The notes beneath the pieces were generated by a model, which had not been told where the DNA came from, did not search any database, and saw nothing but the letters and a program-made list of their open reading frames with translations. Positions 8,683 to 16,073 of a stretch of 64,000 nucleotides of DNA are shown piece by piece. Within the stretch, counting starts at the first letter, position 1; every line of letters begins with the position of its first letter. The DNA is from Kordiimonas laminariae (GTDB taxonomy: Bacteria > Pseudomonadota > Alphaproteobacteria > Sphingomonadales > Kordiimonadaceae): assembly GCF_023008165.1 (NCBI RefSeq), contig NZ_JAKQZA010000006.1, positions 62,001 through 126,000 of the forward strand, written 5' to 3'. Made by a program: the position numbers and the translations under genes.

Positions 8683-10155
8683 TCAGAATGTCCCTCTTAA
8701 ATACAACGTTAGAGCATTTTCTTCCAAATCTGCTCCTTGTTCACTCGACTGTCTTTCACTATGAGTGAAATTTATAGATGCCCGAAAATATTCCGAGATA
8801 GTTTTCGACCAATCTAGACTACCAACTATGAAGTCGTCTACCCTTGTTTGACCTTCAAAGCGACTTCTACGATAACTTAATCCTGTTTCGAGTGTAGTTT
8901 TTCTATCAATTTCATGTATCCATCGCCCTGAAACACCATATGATTTAGCTGTACCTGAATCATTGTCAAATGTTCGCCATTCAGCATCGGCAGAGATAAA
9001 TGCCCTGTCTCGCTTGTGCCGCCATGTTAAGGTCCCTCTCAGGCTCCTGCGGCGGAAATCAATATCAGAGAATGAAAATCGAGGATCAGTTTCATCAACA
9101 GGAATTCCCTGCGGATCAACCAAACCAAGCTCTTGATCAAATCGAAACCCCTGTAAGTCATTGTTCGTCAAAAGCGTATTGGCAGTGATGGTATCAGAGT
9201 AAGTGCCCAAGAAATCCAAACGTTTGGTGAAGAAATACTGAAGATTTCCGCTCCAGGTCGTACGGTCTCCAGTTTTACCACCCGTTAATGTAAGGTCCAA
9301 TTTACGGCCAGGTGTCCAGCGGAAACCTGTTTCCCAACCGAAACCCTGCTGGTTAAGTACTGCATTTTGGAAATCATTATTTGAGTAGCTAAGATTACCA
9401 ATTAGCTGAAAATGACGATTAAACTTGTAGATCAACTCTGCGAAGGCGTTCTGATCTTTAAAGTCATTCGACTGCTCAAGATTACGAAGCACCTGACGGT
9501 GAGAAACACCAACACGCCATGAAAAATTATTAAATCTGTTACCCGACCCAACAGTTGCGTTCAATTCGTGGGACTTGGTATCTGAGAAGTTAATCGTCAG
9601 TGTTTCATCTTCGAGGTTATCTGCTGGAGAGAACTGCAAACCAAAGCGGTAATTGATGCGCCAATCAGCGAAGTTGCCCAAACCACCTCGCAGCAGAGCT
9701 GAAGTAGTATAGGTTTGCAGTGCACGTCTGTTATTTGTTCTATTTGCAAAATTACTAGATAAACTTCCGCGTTGATTGAGGAAACGCTGTTCGATGCTAC
9801 CTCTAGCGCCAATAAACAGATGATCTTCAATTACTTCAGCATCAAGGGAACCAAATAATTCTTGCCTAAAATCTGTTTCACCATCAGATAGGAAATAAAG
9901 ATAATCGATTGAATAATCGATAGCAGCCTGCACTCTATTACCTTCATAGCGAGAGTTTAATCCCCCACCAAGGTTCAACACAACATCACCAGTGCGATTA
10001 GATTCCGTTAGGTTTACGTTATCGGTAAGTGTAATTCTGCCTTCAACGCGAGGGTCAAGCCATCTGTGCTGTGCCTGAGCTTCTTGGCTCATACTCAGAA
10101 ACAGTCCGCCCCCTATAAGCAGATATAAAGGAAATGTTGGCTTTAAAACCGCCAC
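8683..10155 (-). CDS. PEP-CTERM system-associated outer-membrane beta-barrel protein (TIGR03016 type)
   Basis: A 490-aa protein with a signal peptide (hydrophobic LLIGGGLFLS, cleavage near AQAQ, residues 26-29). The rest alternates polar and aromatic residues as in transmembrane beta-strands and ends in LYLRGTF, a terminal Phe as required for BAM insertion. No catalytic motif is visible. Family members occur next to exosortase A and are assumed to form an outer-membrane channel or scaffold for exopolysaccharide export; this is inference from location. It follows the tyrosine autokinase by 11 bp. Confidence 0.84.
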   Translation of the reverse strand: MAVLKPTFPLYLLIGGGLFLSMSQEAQAQHRWLDPRVEGRITLTDNVNLTESNRTGDVVLNLGGGLNSRYEGNRVQAAIDYSIDYLYFLSDGETDFRQELFGSLDAEVIEDHLFIGARGSIEQRFLNQRGSLSSNFANRTNNRRALQTYTTSALLRGGLGNFADWRINYRFGLQFSPADNLEDETLTINFSDTKSHELNATVGSGNRFNNFSWRVGVSHRQVLRNLEQSNDFKDQNAFAELIYKFNRHFQLIGNLSYSNNDFQNAVLNQQGFGWETGFRWTPGRKLDLTLTGGKTGDRTTWSGNLQYFFTKRLDFLGTYSDTITANTLLTNNDLQGFRFDQELGLVDPQGIPVDETDPRFSFSDIDFRRRSLRGTLTWRHKRDRAFISADAEWRTFDNDSGTAKSYGVSGRWIHEIDRKTTLETGLSYRRSRFEGQTRVDDFIVGSLDWSKTISEYFRASINFTHSERQSSEQGADLEENALTLYLRGTF

Positions 10156-10166
10156 AATAAATACCT

Positions 10167-11270
10167 TTAACGACCCCCATAGCCATAATAAGAAGCAAAC
10201 TTCTTATTACTACCGCTATATCTGGTTTGGTTTAGTAACAAATTAATATTATCGCAAGCACTGATCATATTCAGGCTTTCTTTAATTTGTGGCTCTGTTG
10301 TTTGCTCAGCTTCGATAACAAAGACACACTGCCCCATATAAAGCGCAAGCACTGACGCCGCAGAACTTGCAAGGACTGGTGGGCTATCAAAAATAATTAA
10401 GCGGTCTGGGTATCTATTTGCCAACTCTTCAACAATCGTTTGCATACGTTCAGACGCAAGTAACTCTGTTGTAAGGTTGTGTTGCCGGCCAGCAGGCAGC
10501 AGAACCAAATTGGGTATATTTGTTCTGATTAGACAATCACCCAATTCAAGGTCTTCGTCTGCCACAACATCCATCAAGCCTCTACCGCCTGCAACACCCA
10601 GACGGTTTAGGACTTCAGGCTTCGAGAAGTCAGCGTCGATAAGAAGAACCGTTGTATCTTGCTCAGTTGCAATTGATAGAGCCAGGTTGATAGTACAAAA
10701 TGTCTTACCTTCGCCTGGATTAGAGCTGGTAACCAAGATAACGTTACTATTTTTATCTCTCTGAACACCTTTGGAAAAAGCGTTTAGAAGAATGGAACGT
10801 TTGATAATCCTGAATTCTTCCGACATTAAGTTTGGCGGCATATCCGGAGTAATGTATCCACCTTCACGCAAAGCAACCAAATCAACTTCTTCCTCTCGCC
10901 TTTTTTGTCTGCGAGGTGCCGATAAATTCGACTGCTGGGGCTGTTCCTCTTTCCCTGCTGCAGGCTTCTCATCAGATAAAGAGGTTTCGTCAGCCCTCTC
11001 TTCTTTAGAGGCAATGCGGGGTTGCTTTACCGCATCAGGGTCATAAGCCCCGATCCCCTTAAACACTTTAGGTTCAGCGTTGTTTTCGTCACCGGCCAAA
11101 GCAGGATTTAAAGAAGAAGGATCTCTTTTATCGGAAGGTTCCAGCTTACTTTTTGGTACGCCCAAACCAGGCGCTACAGGCGCACCTGATAATTCAGCTG
11201 CACGCTCTACAAGCGAAACACCTTTTTTCTTTTTTTCTTCTTTCTTATTGGCTCGTTCAATCAAGTCCAT
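10167..11270 (-). CDS. XrtA-associated tyrosine autokinase (BY-kinase)
   Basis: A 367-aa cytoplasmic BY-kinase (TIGR03018 type). Residues 1-130 are a charged, low-complexity linker beginning with a Lys-rich helix. Walker A is SSNPGEGKT (182-190), Walker A' is VLLIDAD (208-214) and Walker B is LIIFDSPPV. The C-terminal tail carries a Tyr cluster (Y361, Y362, Y364) suited to trans-autophosphorylation. Together with the adjacent Wzz-like chain-length protein it forms a split Wzc. Phosphorylation cycles of such pairs control polymer length and export. It lies 17 bp after the chain-length gene. Confidence 0.9.
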   Translation of the reverse strand: MDLIERANKKEEKKKKGVSLVERAAELSGAPVAPGLGVPKSKLEPSDKRDPSSLNPALAGDENNAEPKVFKGIGAYDPDAVKQPRIASKEERADETSLSDEKPAAGKEEQPQQSNLSAPRRQKRREEEVDLVALREGGYITPDMPPNLMSEEFRIIKRSILLNAFSKGVQRDKNSNVILVTSSNPGEGKTFCTINLALSIATEQDTTVLLIDADFSKPEVLNRLGVAGGRGLMDVVADEDLELGDCLIRTNIPNLVLLPAGRQHNLTTELLASERMQTIVEELANRYPDRLIIFDSPPVLASSAASVLALYMGQCVFVIEAEQTTEPQIKESLNMISACDNINLLLNQTRYSGSNKKFASYYGYGGR

Positions 11271-11287
11271 AAATACTACTCTTTACC

Positions 11288-12913
11288 TTAGCCAACCGAT
11301 GGCGCACCGAAGATATCGAAAGCGACAAACACCGCAAATACCACGAATAACAATAAGAACGCCCCTGCAAAGCCCAGAAGCTCCACACTCCGTTTCTTAC
11401 TTTCATCTTCTGAAATCGTTTTTGATACGTTGCCTAGAACTGGTAGATCAAAATGGCTACGTAGTTGCTCAACTGTAACGATGACAGGGCGAAGCTGTGA
11501 CAAAATAATTGCTGTAGCCAAGCCAGAAACTAAACCACCTACCAGTATAAAACTTAAGAACAACAGACGTGGAGGCCCGACAGGGCTTTGAGGAACAACT
11601 GGTTCCTCGAGGATATTAAAGGAGAGGCTTTCATCTGCCCCTTCGATTTCTACCTGTAAATCAAGATCCTGTTTCTGGCTCAATAATTCTTCATACTGAC
11701 GATTGATAGTAGAATAATCACGCTCTAACTGTGCAAGTTCAGCTTCCAATTCCGGAACTCGAAGCGCTTTTTCCTCCATCTCCTTAACGAGCGAGGTTTG
11801 ATCAACTTCACGCTGCTCTAAGCTTCTGATCTGCGTGAGGTAATTAATGTTTTGCACAGTTAAGTCTTCATACAAACGGTTAGGTACTTCAGTACGGTTT
11901 GTTGATTTTTTCCCGGCCTTACCAGATGCTTTGATTTCACTTTCAATGGCTTCTAGCTCTTTGCGAGCCTCTTCTTTAACAGCATTAATCTGCCGTGTAA
12001 GGTTCACCACATCAGGGTGACGATCCTTAAGGCCCAAGCTCTTTAACTGGTCAAGCTTCTTACGAAGATCTGCAAGCCGCTCTTCATGCTCACTTTTATC
12101 AGAGCCTCCCCTCAGCCCTCTAGAAGCTGCTTGTGATAAAGTGGGAGGTACGTTTTTCAATTGCTCAAGAATTGTTTGTTGAGCAACTCTTAGTTCTGAT
12201 ATTTGACGACGTGTGTCCCGAAGGCCAAGCTGAGCTTGTTCAAGTCTTTCTACAAAGTTACCCTGTCCAAGGTACTCGAGATTATCCTGCCTGAATTTCG
12301 CTCTAATTCTATCGGCTTCGGATAAGCGTTCTTCATAATCCCTCAAGCTCTGCTGTAAAAGATCACGGGCTGAATCAATGTTATCAACGCTTGTTTCATC
12401 TCTGCTTTGAATAAATGCGTTTAACAGTTCATTTACAACATTACGTACGACTTCGGCGCGCTGTCTGTCGCTGAGGCGTTTATCGCTATTTTCATACTGA
12501 ATTCGGTAAATACCGCCATCTAAAGAAACGATACGAATACTCTGCATCATATCGGAAATAAGAGCATTCCGATCAGCATCATTATTTACCAAACGGTCCA
12601 GATAATCTGACCTTCTGACGATACCTTCAAGATTTGGGCGTGTTACGAGTGTACGCCGAATAATATCTACACGGCGTGCCACATCAATTTTAATACCCAA
12701 ACGATCGGCAATGGCAGGAAGAACCGTTTCAGAATTCACAAATACACGTGCATTAGCTTCGTAATTATATGGAAGCGTAGAAACACCACCCCAACCTAAA
12801 AGGCTTATAACCCACGCAGTAACCAACATATACCATCGCTTACGCCAAACACCGTAAGCAACGGTTTTAATCTGTTGATAAACATCGTGTAACCCAAGGC
12901 CTTGAGCAGCCAT
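11288..12913 (-). CDS. XrtA system polysaccharide chain-length determinant (Wzz/PCP family)
   Basis: A 541-aa polysaccharide co-polymerase (TIGR03007 type). It has an N-terminal TM helix (about 32-52), a large periplasmic domain and C-terminal TM segments (about 445-465 and 515-537). The middle (about 180-420) is rich in heptad Leu/Ala/Glu, giving long coiled coils. The Pro-rich EPVVPQSPVGPPR just before the C-terminal TM is the classic PCP motif. It spans the periplasm between polymerase and export lipoprotein and sets chain length, with the kinase gene downstream supplying the ATPase half. It lies 45 bp after the export lipoprotein gene. Confidence 0.9.
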   Translation of the reverse strand: MAAQGLGLHDVYQQIKTVAYGVWRKRWYMLVTAWVISLLGWGGVSTLPYNYEANARVFVNSETVLPAIADRLGIKIDVARRVDIIRRTLVTRPNLEGIVRRSDYLDRLVNNDADRNALISDMMQSIRIVSLDGGIYRIQYENSDKRLSDRQRAEVVRNVVNELLNAFIQSRDETSVDNIDSARDLLQQSLRDYEERLSEADRIRAKFRQDNLEYLGQGNFVERLEQAQLGLRDTRRQISELRVAQQTILEQLKNVPPTLSQAASRGLRGGSDKSEHEERLADLRKKLDQLKSLGLKDRHPDVVNLTRQINAVKEEARKELEAIESEIKASGKAGKKSTNRTEVPNRLYEDLTVQNINYLTQIRSLEQREVDQTSLVKEMEEKALRVPELEAELAQLERDYSTINRQYEELLSQKQDLDLQVEIEGADESLSFNILEEPVVPQSPVGPPRLLFLSFILVGGLVSGLATAIILSQLRPVIVTVEQLRSHFDLPVLGNVSKTISEDESKKRSVELLGFAGAFLLLFVVFAVFVAFDIFGAPSVG

Positions 12914-12958
12914 ATTCGTTTCTCCTGAAGCAAAAAGCTTCGTTACGCCAACATCATA

Positions 12959-13591
12959 CTACAAAATACTCTCAGGGATGATCAAAACATCACCCGGCAG
13001 GATTTTTACGTTTGCGTCAATTTCACCGTCTTTGATCAAATCTTCAATATGAACACTATATTCTTTTTGAACGCCATCTTCAAATCTAACGAGTGTAGCT
13101 CTATTACCAGCAGCAAATTCTGTCAGGCCACCAACTTGTATCATAACGTCCAAAAGTGTCATATTTGCGCGGTATGGAATAGATTGTGGGCTTGCTGCCT
13201 CACCAACAACACGTACCTGTTGCGAAAAAGGCCCAACAAAGTTCTGAACGACAACTGTTACGATAGGCTGTTGAATGAAAGCATCAAGAGCTTCTTCAAT
13301 GGTGCGGGCCAACTCACTCGGAGTTTTGCCTGTCGCAGGCAGGTCATCAATAAGCGGCATAGATAAGCGGCCATCAGGACGAACTGTAACCGTTGTAGAT
13401 AGCTCAGGATTACGCCAAACAAAGATATTCAAGCCATCTAAAGGGCCAATCAGGTAATTTGGCCCAGGACCTTCATTTGGCGGTACAAAAGGAGCTGGTG
13501 GCAGTTCCGGATGATCCGAGCAAGCAGATACAATTAAAACACCAAGAGACAAAACTGCCAATTTAATTGAACCAAAAAGTGTAGTTCGCAC
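12959..13591 (-). CDS. XrtA/PEP-CTERM system exopolysaccharide export lipoprotein (Wza-like OPX)
   Basis: A 210-aa outer-membrane polysaccharide export protein. It has a lipoprotein signal with lipobox VSAC (Cys24), a Poly_export domain (YLIGPLDGLNIFVWRNPELS, then VTVRPDGRLSMPLIDDLPATG) and a SLBB domain (VRVVGEAASPQSIPYRANMTLLDV). The length matches the short exosortase-locus OPX subfamily (TIGR03027 type), which lacks the long Wza C-terminal helix region; the beta-barrel protein downstream may substitute. It is the first gene of the ten-gene operon. Its upstream region (13592-13708) is AT-rich and probably holds the operon promoter, but I could not fix one confidently. Confidence 0.89.
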   Translation of the reverse strand: MRTTLFGSIKLAVLSLGVLIVSACSDHPELPPAPFVPPNEGPGPNYLIGPLDGLNIFVWRNPELSTTVTVRPDGRLSMPLIDDLPATGKTPSELARTIEEALDAFIQQPIVTVVVQNFVGPFSQQVRVVGEAASPQSIPYRANMTLLDVMIQVGGLTEFAAGNRATLVRFEDGVQKEYSVHIEDLIKDGEIDANVKILPGDVLIIPESIL

Positions 13592-13708
13592 GTCTACGCC
13601 CTTCCCATCAAAGCTGCATAACTATTTACATCTAAGTAAATTTTATAAAATTAGACTTATCTAATACATAAATTTAATACTATCAACACTTGCAACTGAA
13701 TTAATCAG

Positions 13709-13864
13709 TTAAGACTTGTCCATTTCAGTCTTTTCTTTCTTTACAGGTGTGAAGCGTTTATCTCGTTTCTGACCTTCATACTCGTCTTTATCATCATACC
13801 GAAAACACCAGAAAATAATGAAAGCATTCACCAGGCAAAAGAACATAAAATATAATGCTAACAT
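13709..13864 (-). CDS. Small single-pass membrane protein, function unknown
   Basis: A 51-aa ORF on the minus strand, ATG at 13864 and TAA at 13709-13711, with a good ribosome-binding site (AGAAGG, 7 nt before the ATG). The product begins MLALYFMFFCLVNAFIIFWC, one hydrophobic helix with two Cys, followed by a charged tail (FRYDDKDEYEGQKRDKR...KKEKTEMDKS). Positive and negative charges are mixed, so topology is uncertain. The start lies 11 bp after the galE stop, in the same operon. I recognise no family. Small proteins of this shape often regulate or anchor envelope enzymes, but that is speculation. An inverted repeat AACTGA-N5-TCAGTT (13694-13710) covers its stop codon. Confidence 0.6.
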   Translation of the reverse strand: MLALYFMFFCLVNAFIIFWCFRYDDKDEYEGQKRDKRFTPVKKEKTEMDKS

Positions 13865-13875
13865 TAACTTACCTT

Positions 13876-14883
13876 CTAATTTTGTTCTGTCTTACTGAGC
13901 CAATCAAGCGATGATCTGATTATTTTGTCTATACTATCATATTTAGGTGCCCAACCCAATTCGTCTACAAGGCTTGTATTATCAGCTACCACCTCCGGCG
14001 CCTCCCCTTCACGAGGAGCACCAAACACGTGTGGCACCTTTTCTCCAGACACTTGTTCTAAAGTATCAATCACTTCAAGAACACTAAGCCCTCTTCCGTA
14101 GCCAAGGTTATACAACGCACTTTTTGTTTTTTCCCTCAAATAGCTAAGCAAACCCACATGCGCTGAGGCCAAGTCTTGTACATGAATATAATCACGCACA
14201 CCGGTGCCATCTCTGGTTGGTAAGTTATTTCCGAAAACAGTTAATGGAGGTACCACACCACGCATGGCATCAATAGCGCGACCAATCAAATGCACAGGCT
14301 TTTCCAGATACTGCCCATGTCGCCCTGACATATCTGCGCCTGCTACATTAAAGTATCTCAAAATACCATATTGCAGACCATGTGCTCTGTTAACGTCTAT
14401 CAGTTGCCGTTCGGTAAATAATTTAGACCAGCCATAAGGATTGAGAGGCTCAGTATTAGCCTTTTCAGTTACCTTTTGTCCCTGCGGAACCTGACCGTAA
14501 ACCGCGGCAGTAGAGGAGAAGATAAAACGCTCCACCCCTTTATTCACAGCCGCTTCAATTAAGAGTCTGCTACCCTCTGTATTATTATTGTAATACTTCA
14601 AGGGGTTAGAGATAGATTCATCGACCTTAATGGAACCTGCAAAATGCATAATGGAACGGACATGGTGGCGCTCGATAATCTGCTCCACCAACACTTGGTC
14701 GTGAACTTTACCTTCATAAAAAACGGTTAGTTCATGGAAAGGACAGATACGACCGGTAGATAAATCATCTAAAACTACAACATTATAACCAGCATCAAGT
14801 AAACATAAAACAGTCTGTCCGCCAATATATCCAGCGCCGCCAGTTACCAACACTGTTTCCGCAGTTTTATTTTTCTGTTCCAT
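13876..14883 (-). CDS. galE: UDP-glucose 4-epimerase GalE
   Basis: An extended SDR of about 335 aa from the ATG at 14883 (MEQKNKTAETVLVTGG). The NAD-binding motif is GGAGYIGG. The catalytic set is Ser/Thr in FIFSSTAAVYG and YxxxK in YGWSKLF, and the substrate region is YFNVAGAD. It interconverts UDP-glucose and UDP-galactose (or the GlcNAc pair) and feeds precursors to the polysaccharide. The frame is open to 14958, but the extra 25 residues (RRILIGMLHLMGRC...) do not look like GalE and overlap the glycosyltransferase, so I prefer the internal Met, which overlaps that gene by 17 bp. Confidence 0.9.
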   Translation of the reverse strand: MEQKNKTAETVLVTGGAGYIGGQTVLCLLDAGYNVVVLDDLSTGRICPFHELTVFYEGKVHDQVLVEQIIERHHVRSIMHFAGSIKVDESISNPLKYYNNNTEGSRLLIEAAVNKGVERFIFSSTAAVYGQVPQGQKVTEKANTEPLNPYGWSKLFTERQLIDVNRAHGLQYGILRYFNVAGADMSGRHGQYLEKPVHLIGRAIDAMRGVVPPLTVFGNNLPTRDGTGVRDYIHVQDLASAHVGLLSYLREKTKSALYNLGYGRGLSVLEVIDTLEQVSGEKVPHVFGAPREGEAPEVVADNTSLVDELGWAPKYDSIDKIIRSSLDWLSKTEQN

Positions 14884-16051
14884 TATAGTCCCGAATAGCT
14901 TTTTCGAAAATCTGCATCTGCCCATCAGATGTAGCATGCCAATCAAAATTCTGCGCAAAGTCTCTCACGGCCTTACGCTCAGGTAAATTATTCAACAAGT
15001 CCTTCACCGCTTCTGCGATGTCTGAAGGTGTTTCACTGTCCACAACACGTCCCGCTACATCATCTGTTACAAGATCAGGGGCTCCCCCAATGGCCCTAGT
15101 AACAACGGGCGTGCCACATGCCATAGCCTCAAGCAATACATTGGCCCAACCTTCTCTATCAGATGGAAGTAACAAAACATCGCCGGAACTATATACTTCC
15201 GGCATCTGCTCTGGCGTTTGTTGTCCAACAAAAAATACCCGATCCGCAATACCGAGGCTGTCAGCCCTGCTTTCCATTTCAGCTCTTAGTGGTCCATCTC
15301 CAGCAATAATTGTCTGTAAATCAGGTATCAGATTTGTAACTTCTAATACCAAATCAATGCGCTTTCTAGGGATTAACCAACCGGCAAATACCATTGTAGG
15401 CTTACTGCCGTAGCGCGCACGTACCTCAGAGCGTCCCTTTTCCTGAAATCGCGTTAAGTCAACTCCATTTCTCAACGTCGTTATCTTATTGCCATCAACA
15501 CCCATTTCCATGAGGTCGCGCTTAAGATTGTTACTCACTGTGATAACATGTTGTGCATTGTCAGCGGCTTCACAAATCATAGCTGCTGGTTTATTCATCA
15601 ATCCAATCTCAGTTACGTCGCTACCACGCGCAGTCATTACAAATGGTAGATTAAACTCTCTGGCTAAATTTGATCCGGCAATTCCGTCTGGATACAAATA
15701 ATGAGCATCAATAATATCAAACTTCATCCCCTTCTTTAACAGCTTGGATATCAAGCGCTTGGCGGAACGAAATAGAAGCCATGGAGTGAAAAGCATCCCG
15801 ACCTTAGGGATAACAAGATATCGAGGGTGATAAACCGTAACGCCTTTTCTGACCTCCACCTTAGGCGCTGAAGCAGAACGACCATAGCTTCCAAAAACTT
15901 TCCCTTTAAAAGGAAACCAGGGAACTGGCGCAACCACTGTAACCTGAACACCCTTATGTGCTAGAAGATGTTGCATTCGATTTTCAACAAATATCCCTAG
16001 TGTCGGCTCCGCCCCATGAGGGAAAAGTGTTGAAAAAAGAAGAATATTCAA
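14867..16051 (-). CDS. Glycosyltransferase family 4 protein
   Basis: A GT-B glycosyltransferase of about 394 aa. The N-terminal domain begins LNILLFSTLFPHGAEPTLGIFVENR, and the C-terminal donor site has SDREGWANVLLEAMACGTPVV with the EX7E-type Glu residues. It probably adds an internal sugar of the XrtA-locus polysaccharide. I place the start at TTG 16051, 22 bp after the TPR gene's stop, because homologues begin near this residue. An ATG at 16132 in the same frame would add 27 untypical residues and overlap the TPR gene by 59 bp. It lies between prsT and galE in the second minus operon. Confidence 0.85.
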   Translation of the reverse strand: MNILLFSTLFPHGAEPTLGIFVENRMQHLLAHKGVQVTVVAPVPWFPFKGKVFGSYGRSASAPKVEVRKGVTVYHPRYLVIPKVGMLFTPWLLFRSAKRLISKLLKKGMKFDIIDAHYLYPDGIAGSNLAREFNLPFVMTARGSDVTEIGLMNKPAAMICEAADNAQHVITVSNNLKRDLMEMGVDGNKITTLRNGVDLTRFQEKGRSEVRARYGSKPTMVFAGWLIPRKRIDLVLEVTNLIPDLQTIIAGDGPLRAEMESRADSLGIADRVFFVGQQTPEQMPEVYSSGDVLLLPSDREGWANVLLEAMACGTPVVTRAIGGAPDLVTDDVAGRVVDSETPSDIAEAVKDLLNNLPERKAVRDFAQNFDWHATSDGQMQIFEKAIRDYNGTEK

Positions 16052-16073
16052 TGGCTTGCCTGACAAAGTAAAT

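Noticed and set aside
13694-13710. AACTGA-N5-TCAGTT as a terminator of the galE operon
   Set aside because: The stem is weak and no T-tract follows on the minus strand; it is mentioned only as an inverted repeat.
14884-14958. Longer GalE start giving 25 extra residues
   Set aside because: The extra residues overlap the upstream glycosyltransferase frame, lack similarity to GalE, and the Met at 14883 fits the family start.
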